64,000 nucleotides of DNA from NCBI GenBank assembly GCA_028564675.1, contig JAOVVO010000280.1:32014-96013 (forward strand), in the 5' to 3' direction. This stretch comes from Onchocerca lupi. Taxonomy: Eukaryota; Nematoda; Chromadorea; Rhabditida; Onchocercidae. Made by a program: the position numbers and the translations under genes. The notes under the pieces were generated by a model. That model did no database searches and had not been told where the DNA came from. It worked only from the letters and a program-made list of their open reading frames with translations. The number at the start of each line of letters is the position of its first letter. The stretch's first letter is position 1. Positions 39,685 to 50,868 of this stretch are shown in pieces.

Positions 39685-42385
39685 ATGAGCGAATTTTTGG
39701 AATCTATCAAGCCAGAAATTTTAGTTGAACAGCGCACAAAAGTGCATAACCAACTAATTACTACTCCCACGCCTGCTACTCTCATTGTTAAAACTAATTT
39801 TGCAACTGCTGAAAAAGTTCTTACCAGAAGAACATATACTGTTGAAAGAGCAGGACAGAAAAAAAATTATCATTTCTATCGCACGCAGCAACAAATCCCA
39901 TCGTTAAAGGTATTAGAATCAGTACTGTTTCTCTCAGTCATTGTCTTCTTCAGTTCGGTAACATCACTATCGGCAGCTAAAACAAATCTTCCAACGAGTC
40001 GTTTTACTGAACAAGAAATCCAACTTTTGAGAGAGGTGTTTTTGAAAAAGTTAGTTTTCAAATTTTTCAACTTTTTTAATTATTATCAACTAGCTAGAAG
40101 CGTGGCCGGTTCTTGCTAGTTTACATAAATAAAAATTTAAGTGTTACTTTTTTTAAAACCTTAAATTTCCGAAAATTCTTAAACACGCGCCCATTCGAAT
40201 GCAACATTGTTTCAAAATTTCAAATTAGTTCGTGAAGAACTTGAAAAGTGCGTGTGTGGAAATGCACTATTATCATTTACATTTTTTAGAGAAATATGCA
40301 ATTTTAAATCACAGAAAAATGCTTCATGCAATATTAATATTGTAATCTAACGTATCTTGATAAAATTGCAGAATTAATGTTTTAGAAACATTATCCTTAT
40401 ATTTGATCAAGATTTGGCTACATTTTATGAATTAATGAGAAGTGTTTTAATGCGTTTTCATGATTTAGATTTGGAATGAAGGAGCAGCCGAAGCAAGCCA
40501 AGCCAGTATTACCAGTTCCATACTATGTGTGGGATATCTATGAAAAGGTTAAGAAGGAAGGCATTGAATGGGCTCGACATTATTATCCATATGACATTAT
40601 CGAGCCTGATAAAAGGTAACATAGCAGTCCTTAGGAATATTGCTTAATAATATACAAAATGCTGTTGTGATTCATTGCAATCTCAGATGAAAATAAGTAT
40701 TTTTAGCACCCTGTTACTTCAGTACGATTTATCGGTTACTGTACGAAATGTGACCAACGAGATAGTTAATCGAGCAGAACTGAAATTGAAATTGAGAAGT
40801 GAAAAAAATCGAAGACATATCAAGATTTATGAAGTCGATCAAAGAAATTCCGAAATATGGAGGTAAAATTTGAAAAGTTTAGTCATTTGAAGAGAATTAT
40901 TTTTTAGCGAATATTTCCTATTTATTCCTTCTTTGTCAATAATCTCGAAATGACGATGGATTTGTAAAACAGTTCCGTCATCTAAGATTTAAATGGCTTT
41001 TCCAACTTCATGAATACTTTACAATTCAAGATTTCCACAGTTTTATTATTTGAAGTTTAAAAAGTCGAATTTAAGTTTTTATTTATTGAATTATTTGATG
41101 GCTGATTTTATGTTTTTAAAAGTTTATTATTACAGACTAATCGATGCCAAGTTTATTGAGAATGATTTACGGGATGATTATCAGTGGGTAAAAATGGATG
41201 TCACAGAAGCGATACGTAGGAAACGACCAAATATGAATAGAGTATGTGCGTTAAATTTGAAACATTTTTCTAAACTCATATGCAGTACTTTATGAAAAGA
41301 GAAAACTAACTTGGCATAATGTCTAGGCTGACAAAATATAATCTTGGCTGTTCTGGCATTTGTATTAAGCCTGGAAATACTCAATAATTAGTGTTATTTT
41401 GATGATAATCTTAATATTTTAGGTTGATTTTGCAGTAAAATTATCGAACACTCATTTGACAACATATGCTAGCACATCATACCAACCAACAGCATACTCC
41501 ATCCCACCGTATGATAGGAAGCAGGCCTCTTCATTGGTCGTTTATGGTCAAACGGATGATACTGCTAGGGTGCGATACGTATCGTAATCCGACATTCGCA
41601 TTTCTTATCACCAAATTAGACTGAGCTTGAATGAACATGAAATTTTCGTAAAAATATTAAGCAAATCAGAAATATTTCAATGCAACAACAACATTATTTT
41701 TATAACTGCTATGTCTAGTTCTTTATGATGCTATGCAATAATTTTCTATCGTTGCATAAATATATTATGAGATAAAGGCTAGACAAAGTGTGCAATTTCA
41801 GGTGCGAAAGAAACGGAAAGCGAATATGCGTCGACGACATCAACATAAAAAACATGATCATAGATCGGCTGATAAGAATTATTGTCACCGTACCCAACTT
41901 TTAGTTGATTTTAATGAATTAAATTGGCAGGATTGGATTTTGGCTCCGTGTAAGCATTTGAGTATTTATCTTTATCAATTTTAATTAATAGAATAATTAA
42001 TAGAAAGAATAGTCTCCGCGATCACTGTTTTGTGTTGCTGTGAATAATAATAAGCTAAGGCATTTCTTTACATAATTTAGAAAAATAAAATTTAAACTAA
42101 TTTGCAGTGAAACTTAAGTAATGAATAATAAATGGAATTGCAGCAAGCTACAGCGCTTACCAATGTCAGGGTGAATGTCCGAATCCATTGACTAGCCATT
42201 TCAATACAACGAATCATGCCATCGTACAAGGTCTTATCAATTCAGTGGATCCAAGCCTAGTGCCAGCTCCATGTTGTGTCCCAACTGAAATGGAATCTCT
42301 GGCAATTCTTTATATCGATGTTGAAGGTAAAATTGTCATCAAGAACTATCCCGACATGGAAGTACTCAGTTGTGGATGTCGCTAG
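39685..42385 (+). CDS. BMP-type TGF-beta superfamily ligand precursor
   Basis: Exons: 39685-40049, 40469-40615, 40707-40862, 41136-41241, 41423-41569, 41802-41949 and 42144-42385 (TAG). Phases agree, giving 436 residues. The prodomain has BMP-type features: LLREVFLKKFGM near the exon 1/2 join, VPYYVWDIYEKV, then LQYDLSV, AELKLKL and IKIYEV. The furin-type site RKKR (309-312) is followed by a very basic linker. The mature domain begins NYCHRTQLLVDF, then LNWQDWILAP, YQCQGEC, NHAIVQ, CCVP and C-terminal CGCR. This gives the seven cystine-knot cysteines, including the CC doublet that carries the interchain bond. It is therefore a secreted dimeric ligand for type I/II serine kinase receptors. In C. 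elegans terms tig-2 or dbl-1 are the likeliest counterparts, and I cannot choose between them. The first ATG places the hydrophobic signal-like segment at about residues 76-95, so the true start may be spliced differently (a possible acceptor ends at 39888). Confidence 0.93.
40078..40305 (+). repeat. Dispersed repeat, shortened copy
   Basis: It lies in intron 1 of the TGF-beta gene. It begins with TTATTATCAACTAGCTAGA and later has ATTCGAATGCAAC...CAAAATTTCAAA...GTGAAGAACTT. Both blocks match the copy at 54518-54925 in the same order and orientation. Most of the middle part of the other copy is missing. A small hairpin (ACTAGCTAGAA ... TTCTTGCTAGT) sits at the 5' end. There is no coding sequence, so it is probably a non-autonomous mobile element or the 3' remnant of one. 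Boundaries are approximate. Confidence 0.6.
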
Positions 42386-42548
42386 AAGCGCCACATCTCA
42401 TTGCCATTGCATTCATTCCTTTCTGATATTTCTTTGGTGAGCAAACTAATCACATCAAATTTCACTTTCTATACTAACATCAGTTATTTGAATTACAGAA
42501 TAGATCCTTATAGGGCTGCTTATTTCAGAACAAAGAAATTAGATCGGA

Positions 42549-42574
42549 AATAAAAAAAAAAAAAAAAAAAAAAA
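42549..42574 (+). promoter_or_regulatory. Possible poly(A) signal followed by an A23 tract
   Basis: AATAAA at 42549-42554 lies 164 nt after the stop codon of the TGF-beta gene, in the expected place for its polyadenylation signal. It runs directly into 23 consecutive A (42552-42574), so the hexamer could be incidental to the tract. Confidence 0.4.
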
Positions 42575-44642
42575 CAAAACTCAAAGACTAAATTTATTTT
42601 CGCTTTCGGTTTCAACTAGGCGTGGATCAAAGCAGTAGCTAGTTCAACTTTAAATATCACTATTGAAATATTATACTGGATAAGAAATTGTCGGTATTGC
42701 CAATTTTTTGAAATTTACAGATAACAAAGTGTCAGCTGCTGGTTTGATGTGACACTTCTTTATGGCAATAATTGTTCCAGTCAAGTGCATTTTTATTTTT
42801 ATTCGGTGCGTTTCAGAGCGGAATTCGGGTCCCCGCTTTCATTTTATTCATCTGGTTTTCCAGCAGCTGCAGTTATTTTTTTCTTTTTTGAATTCCTCCA
42901 TTAATTTGCACAATTTCAAATCAATTCTGATAATAGCAGATGAAATTTTTATTTGATTTCAATTTCAAAAAGCGTTAATGAGGAAATTTATCTTTTTCAT
43001 TCTAATCGTTTGAATAAAATGGAGCATTCTAATTGTTCAGTTTTTTTGTTATGTTCTGACTGCGCTTTTACTTTTAAGGGATATTCAGAAATAATGATCT
43101 TTGGTTGATGAAAGAAACAAACTAGGAATTGTACTAGTAAATACAACCTTAATGTCATAAAACTAATAAAACTTTTAGGTTGTGGATTGGTAGAAGGCTG
43201 AAAAATCTACAGAGATTTAGGATGTGAAGTTTAGAATCTAAAATGCTAGCGTATAATTGTGGTGATTAGCTTAGAAGTGATAAAAAAGTAAATCTCGAAT
43301 AGTAAGCAATAGTGGTGAAATTAGAAATTCAGTAATTCAAATTAATAATAAGAGTTTAGATATCGGTTGAGGGATTTGATGTGACAGGTGTAATGGTTAA
43401 TAAGACTAAAGAAAACTAAAAGCGAAATCTGGCATTTTATAATTAGATATCTTTTGCATCATTCTCATCTTTTTTTTTTACAAATTTAATTCTTATGAAA
43501 GTTGATGAAGTGAAGAAAGTGATTACAAAAGCTTGAAAAAATAACGTATGTTTATAAATATTTGAATTTCAATTTAAGAATTTGTTCACTGACTTTTTCC
43601 AAGAATAAGTGATTTACAAAGAAATAAATGAAGTTCGGGATAGTTTGAACTAGATTTTTTTTTTTGTCATATTTACCCAGAATCGCTTTAAAGTTTTTAT
43701 TTTGAGTGCAAATTCCTATAATTTCTTTTGCTATTTAATGTTTGTAACCCAAAAAATTATTGTTAGTAGTACTATTTGTACATAAATGTAAATAAAACGA
43801 TGTTCAAACTAGCATTCTTATAATTAATTATTTTTTTACTTTTATATTTTTAATATTCAGCTCCAAAATTTATTTTTGTCTTCATTTTGTAAATTTTTGA
43901 GATGAATTCTTTAATTTTGATGCGAAATTTAAAAAGAAAAACTCGGTACATCAAATGACGAAAACGATTTCCTCTTTTTCAATGAAATTCTGAAAAGACT
44001 GAGAGTTATAATATTAACCTAACAGGTCGACAGTTGTATAACATTTCATTTGTTTAATAAATATATTAACGAAACTAATCCGTGCGAAGAAGAAATTGTA
44101 GATGGTTTTCATGATAAATTCATTATTGATATTTTAAAATTCAGAAAGTTTGAGCATCTCATTGATTGTGCTAATTGATGAGAGATATTTCTGATCACTA
44201 TGTAATGGATAGCTTTTGAGAATTTGTAAATGTATAACCAAATTGCCGGTTGCTACCTATTTTTGCAAAAGTCAAACTGTCTTCCGAAATAAATGATTAA
44301 TTTTTCCTAATTAAATTCCAATCATGAATAAAATTTTTTATAAAATTTTCGGAATAATTAAAATCAGTGACTTTTTATTAAGTGCTGCTGAAAATTCGTT
44401 CTACTAACTGTCTTTTTTTTGCAATTAATTCAACATTTTTCACTGAATTTATGTTTACTAAAACTTATTCCTATGGCTACACTGAAAATTAGTTGAAAAA
44501 CAAAATCATTGTAATTAAGCTACTTTGAAATATTCCTGAAATTTTATGAACAATATATTGTTTCTACAAACTCATTGTTCTCGCATTTGTGATGATTTCT
44601 TCTGTTTTAAAGTGAAGTTTTTCATTTTAATTCTGAAGAAGC

Positions 44643-44714
44643 ATGACGCTTTTTCTACATAACTTCATCAATCTAGAGAAAACGATTGATGAATTATGTA
44701 GAAAAGCACGTCAT
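44643..44714. ncRNA. MicroRNA-like hairpin candidate
   Basis: Two 31-nt arms (44643-44673 and 44684-44714) fold on a 10-nt loop. Pairing is ATGACG with CGTCAT at the base, then a small internal loop, TTTTT against AAAAG, CTACATAA with TTATGTAG, a 1-nt bulge, and TTCATCAATC with GATTGATGAA next to the loop. That is about 29 base pairs with minor defects, the size and shape of an animal pre-microRNA. It is intergenic. It could equally be a fold-back repeat, and the sequence alone does not show which strand would be transcribed. Confidence 0.35.
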
Positions 44715-45016
44715 TAATTATTTTATTCCCCACGCTTGAATCAATGTCTATGGATTTCAATTTTATATATAATTCAAAATCTTAATGATTAAATTCACTT
44801 TCAATCCTTTCTTTCAAATCTCGTATTGTAACTGTTTGGTAATGTAATTGATATCAGTTTTTGAATTAAAACTAACTTCATCTTTTTTTCTAACAGTTGC
44901 AGATGCTCTTATTTTCTCATAATATGCAGAATACTGAATCCTTCGTTTTATTGATCTCAGTTCAATCTGTTCTTGGCATATTTTCTTTTAAACATTTTTT
45001 ATCACGTGCTCAAATC

Positions 45017-45051
45017 TTTTTTTCTCTCTTTCTCTTTCTCTCTCTCTCTTT
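45017..45051 (+). repeat. Pyrimidine-only CT-rich tract
   Basis: About 35 bases of C and T only, mostly TTTCTCTC repeats and a (CT)n run. No neighbouring gene uses it as a splice tract. Confidence 0.85.
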
Positions 45052-48000
45052 AAAACATTGAAATATTGGCCTAAGGTTATTTTAAATAAAAATTTATATT
45101 TCCTACTTTTTCAACCGATGTAAATACAATTTTAAGCAGAAAGACACTTGAATCAACCTCAGAGAAGACCGAGATGCGAATAAATTTACCGTCTGAGACA
45201 ATTATGCTAATGTGTAATAATGGCCTTGAAAGAGCACAGAATCGTCCAGTTCACCAGTAGTTAATTCAATAATGCTCACAAACCTTTCCTTTCCCTTAAT
45301 TTCATTCATTTATTTTAATTATTTAAAGGAAAATAAAACTTTTCTCAACAAATGTTTTTCAAACCATTAAGCAAGCATCTAAAAATAATCCGACAATCAA
45401 TAAAATAATGTCTAGAGTGTAATTATCTGGAAACTAATTTTGTTCCATTTGTTGTACTACGAAACACAACTAAAAAATTCAGCAAAATGAGAAAATGGAG
45501 ATGGAATTCAAATTTCAAATTAAATAATGAGATATCGAAAACTCTGCATCTTGCAGAAAGCAAAGGGATTTGAAGCTGTCATCACAGATTAGAGTTAACA
45601 TATAAGTTCTTAGAAACTAACATGATTTATTGCTTGAGGGAAAAGTAAGAAAAGATAATGAAGAAGAAGAGAAGAAAAAGCTGCTGATAAAATGCTTGCT
45701 TGAATTGCAAACAATTAATTGACAACATGCTGATATATTCCCATGTTCCTATCAATGTAATTCAAATTTTGATCATTGATAGTTGGACATACTCAGACTT
45801 TCCAAAAATATGAGAAATTTAGTAATAGTAGTAGTAACTTGCGAATACGCCAACTGTGGAAACAAATAATGCACAATCATGCACACGTTATTTTAACTAA
45901 TTTGTTCATGTGACATCGAGTAGATATATCTTAATGCATATTTAATAATAGTAATACATATAGTAATAAAATGCTTCAAATTGAGGGCAACATTGATACT
46001 GCACCTGAATATGTTGTATTGTGTTTCTGATATGGCACAAAAAGCTTTCGTCTATTCACTGAAAACATTTCGGATACATGCTATGATGTCATGATTCGCA
46101 TTTATGTATATATTTATTTAAGTTATATTTGCATGAAATGCAGTTAATTAAAAAATGACTTCAATGGATCAGATACAACTGAACTCTCCCGATCAAAATT
46201 TTTCTTGAACAATTTTCTATACGAAAGGAAGGAAAGATTGAATAGTCAGTTTTGGATAAATCATTAATCATGATTAAAAAGACTGAAGCTCCATTCTGCC
46301 ACTCTTCGATATCAATCCCAATGTCAATTTTTGAAATGATTTCTCATTTTCGTTCTTTTATTTTTCAGAATGAAAATACCACATATAAAGCGAATTATGA
46401 AATAAAGGAGAGAAAATGAATTATGCAAAAAATATAAGCTCATTATAAGAGAAAGATGTCATAAAAAATTGTTAATTAAAAAACGTATAGATGTTAATTG
46501 CCCAGAACATTTTTAAACTTGGCGACATATTATTCTTGTAGAGAACACTATATCTAGGCTTTTAGCTTTCTAGATAGCATAATTCAAATTTGATTGAAAT
46601 AGTTTTGATTATAACAAAAATGTTTACAATAAAAGGCGAATATTCGATATGCTTTCGTTAATGAAAACTGATGAAACTCAAAATCCAAATAAGCACAGAA
46701 AACGATGCGATCTCTTGATGTGTGCTGCATTTCGGGTTTTTCTAAATGGCATTAGCAAAAAACAAATGTCAAATTCGATTTCTTCGTGGTAAAAGAAAAG
46801 AATGATGGCCCATTTTTATTCTTTTTCTTTCTCGCAATTTTTCTGTTTGATATACATTAATTCTTTGCCGCTCATTAATGTATCGAAATTCTTTAATTTA
46901 ATGCCATTTAATTCCAAAATTGAATTCTGTTTGATCGAATAAGTGCATCGATTACTATGAGAAAGAAAATTAATGCTAGCAATTTCAATACCAGGTCTAT
47001 CTCTCTCAGCAAGTATTAATTAAGCTAATTTTACTGTGTAAGCGTCGTCATTAACATCAAAGTGATCAGTGCTTGCTGCTGAAGTAAAATGGAAATTGTT
47101 TCATTTGCATTATTTCTTGAAATGTAAATGAACAAATGGTGGTGCTATTAGTCGATTAATTACATTCGTATATACTATAACATTTGCTCATTGACCCATC
47201 TAATTCGAGTGGATAGCCGATCGACCGTATCTGGCGGTATTGACATAATATCTTCTCATTTACATTTATTTATTCACTACATTTGCTTTCTAAACCATCG
47301 TGTAGATAAGATTTGGATGAATTTTTCATTCATCAATCATCCATCCTTATTTCTTGTGAAATGAAAAAAAGCAAACAGTATTGATTGTTAATTTTATTAA
47401 ATGTTGACTTTGTTGCGATATTGCTGTGTAGCTTGCTATTTCTCCATTATTCAGTTATGACGAATCACTCAACGTTGATCTAAATTTATTCTATTATTTG
47501 CAAAAAGTTATCTTTTTCTAAATGTAATTATTTAATGACTTCAGTGGAGATTGATTGTCTTTCGTACATATTCAAACAATGCTTGATGACTTTCTATATG
47601 GAAACTGGAAGATGCAAAAAGAAATGAAGGGGGAAAGAAAGGAACAAAATCAAACTTTTTTAAACATCAGCACTACATTGCGAGTTATGTCCGCCAGATT
47701 TCTGAATCTTTCCTCATAATTTTTTTTTCTTTAAAGTTAGAAATACTGTTACTGCTGAAACTTAATTCTTTTTTTAGTCCCTCTCACGACATCCCATCAT
47801 GTATTTGATATCTTATGCATTCATTGGGCAGAGAAATATCGATGGAATATTTATCTCAATCTGAACTAAAGCACAACAAAAGTGACAAAATTACAACAGC
47901 ATGCGATAGTACAATATTTTCTGAGTCATTACGTATCATTTTATCAACACTTGAGAGTATGGTGATAATCAGTGGTTTAATCGGATTTTCACAGCTTTTG

Positions 48001-50039
48001 TTACAAAGCTGAAATTATAATTTATTGTTTCAATAAGAATAAGCTCCACAGAAGCACACTTTGTTGATAGATTAGATGATGAGAGGAAGGAGGAAGTTAT
48101 CCGTCAATCCATCCATTCTTTTCATTAATTGATGATGTCAAATTAGCTTTAAGATAACAACTTCACGTCGAGAAAACGTTTATTAATGATAGTCATGAAA
48201 GACTAAAGGATGATAATTCATTTGGAGAATAATGATTCACTCGTAAACAAATAAATTTCAGTTTCAAGTGTCAGTATTTCATTATTGTTGACAACATGGC
48301 ACTAAGTGATAAAGTGCTGTTTTCAGTTTCACCACTTATCGTTTTAAACTTTTTTTATGAACGTTGTTTTATATCATTTTTTGCATATTTATTGTTTTTT
48401 AGCAACTGATGATTTCATTTTCTTTTACGAATTACCTCAAAAATATACTTCGAGATAATTTATCTACCAATATTAACTATTCACATTTTCTTTTCTTTTT
48501 TTTTAAATTATTTTCTTCATGAAGGTTGGGAAGGGAAAATAAAAAATAGGATGTGAGAATTGCGAGGAAGTAATTCATCGCAGAAATTACGGGGTTATTT
48601 CAATTTTTTATTGAGTATTTGGAATGATTTCGACGCTACTGCATGAATTTCTGGCATCACATTAGGAAATGATCCAAGGCATCATATAATTCGCAAAACT
48701 AAGAATCATCAGACAGTGAAAAAAATTAAGGAAAAAAACAGAATTATTTACTTATTGCAAAAATTTATTTGGGATTAAAAATCCAACTTGGATATTCCAT
48801 AGAGACAGGGAGTTATCTGCCATTACAAACATCGATTATATAAACAGGAAGTATGAATTGGGCATATTAATTAGTATATTCCTCATAAATATACGAAATT
48901 GTCCTTATTTTTTCTAATTTATTGAAAATGTCATTGTTATAGATTACTATAAATATGGCCATTTTATCACATTTAGAACGCTCAGGACACCATTATAATA
49001 ACTTCCAGTTGACTGATTCATACTTTTAGTCCTCAAATGGTTTTAAAAAATTCAAAATATCAAATTACACTGCATTCTCAGTTTCCAACTCAGCTGTTTT
49101 GATCAGTTTTTTATATGTGCCAAATTTTAATTTCTTGTTGTCCACAAATGGTTAATTCCTTGATTTATTGAAATTTAAAATGAAATTGAACTTTACCACA
49201 TTCATTTTTTTGAAAAGGAAATTTATTATACCTGGTCGCTTGAACTTCATTTTTGATTTGCAATAAGCTTTTATTCTTTGATGTGGAAATTGTTTTAGTT
49301 TACTTTAATTTTGAATAATTAGCAATTCATAATATTTTAGATTTGATTTCAAGGAAAATTTTAATTTGAATTCCATCTCTCTATTTTTTTGCAACTTGGT
49401 TTTTTATTTCAAAATGTTTAACAAATTTTCTTTGTTTTAATAATTATTGATGTCATGCTGGATATTATTAATTATCATATCTTAAAGTACCTCATTAACT
49501 ATAGAAGATAAATGCCAATAAAAATAAAACTGAGTTAAATAATATTGCCCTGATTTGCGTAAAGTATTTCTCGTTGTTGTAAGGTAATGAAGAGATGCAT
49601 AGGTGTTTCAAGCGTCTACTAGCAAAGATTCATTTATTTATAACTTGAAAGAGTCCGAGAAAAACTGCCTGAATTTCAAAGAAAATTTGGTTTTTCAGAA
49701 ATAAGTCTAACCTGAAAAAGTGTTCTGTCATAAATGACCATGGAAATGATGCTGCCATTCTACGGGAAAGATAATGTTTTTAAACTCTTAAAATAATGAT
49801 AATACAATGAAATCGCTGTTACCGTTCATTCAGATGCCACTCATCAATCCATTCTCTTTCCACTTTTCTGAACATTAGCAAACTTTTACTTGATAAATAT
49901 AATAATGAGTCATTTGCAAACAGATTCCTGATATTTTTTATTTTTAAGAAGGAATCATCGACTGGAAGAAGAAACGATTAGTTGCGGGTAAGTTGCAGAT
50001 AATAATCACGATTTTTATAATTTTTTCATTGGTGTATAT

Positions 50040-50110
50040 TACCGTTCCTAATAGGCAACGATTTCTGCACAATTTTATTGGGAATAAAATTGTGTATGAG
50101 GTGAACGGTA
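50040..50110. repeat. Nested inverted repeat
   Basis: An inner perfect repeat has 12-nt arms (CACAATTTTATT, 50068-50079 and 50083-50094) around GGG. An outer 8-nt pair (TACCGTTC and GAACGGTA, 50040-50047 and 50103-50110) encloses it asymmetrically. It lies about 760 bp upstream of the secreted orphan gene. Function unknown. Confidence 0.7.
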
Positions 50111-50846
50111 TATGAGGCTATTACACTAAGAAAGCTCTCTTTTGGTCATTTTGGGATTGACCGTTGGTTAAAGCCTTCATACTATGGTATTCCCTATGAC
50201 TAATCCTCTCCTACTGTGATACTTCACATTTCATTATCCAGAAAATATTTGCATATGCCTTTCCTTTATCGAATATTCTCAAATCATGATGAGGATGATT
50301 TAATGACAAGAATATAACAAAGCTTATCTTTTACCTTTATTTTTCATACCAAATATCCTTCATTCATGCATATCATTTTCCTTTTATATTCCTTTGTTTT
50401 CCATGAATTTTTCTAGAATTCTCCAAACTGAGATAGTGAAAATAATCTTCAGAAGCACGTAAATTTTTGTCATTCACAACTATGCGTATAATTTCGTGAC
50501 TGAAATAATTTTTTTCTCTTTGAAGCATCGTTATTCCTTGAGGGACTCCGTCATGTTTTGATGCTTACATTTCTTCGCTAAATTTTATTTTCTTCCTTAA
50601 ATTTCAATATCTACTTTTCGTTTTTTTGTCTTCGCGGAAACCTCCACAAAAATATATTTAATTTTTTGGTCTGATCTTTTCTTATGATGTAAGAAATTAT
50701 CCATAGAATTAACTGAATGAAATAGCATGAATATAGTTTAATTAGAATTAGTTGAATGATTCGTAATTTCCGAAGTTAACTGTTGTTTTAGAAATCGAAT
50801 TCTTGAAATTGTCCTTGAAACTGTGCTATTCACATAATTTTTTTAG

Positions 50847-50868
50847 AAATTTGAAAAAATTTTTCTGG
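50847..50868 (+). promoter_or_regulatory. Possible trans-splice acceptor and 5' UTR of the secreted orphan
   Basis: The sequence AATTTTTTTAG ends at 50846, and an ATG opens a signal peptide 22 nt later. This is the usual layout of a nematode SL1 trans-splice site, though it could also be a cis acceptor with an additional upstream exon. The frame stays open from 50848 (N-L-K-K-F-F-W before the Met), so a slightly longer signal peptide is possible. Confidence 0.4.

Larger units (their letters stand above)
42386..50868. other. Non-coding stretch between the TGF-beta gene and the secreted orphan
   Basis: I see no gene I can support. The first part is the 3' UTR of the TGF-beta gene, with a possible poly(A) signal at 42549. 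Other contents are an A23 tract, a pyrimidine-only CT tract (45017-45051), a microRNA-like hairpin (44643-44714) and a small inverted repeat (50068-50094). Open frames such as 47815-48012 have no motif or splice partner. Confidence 0.55.
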
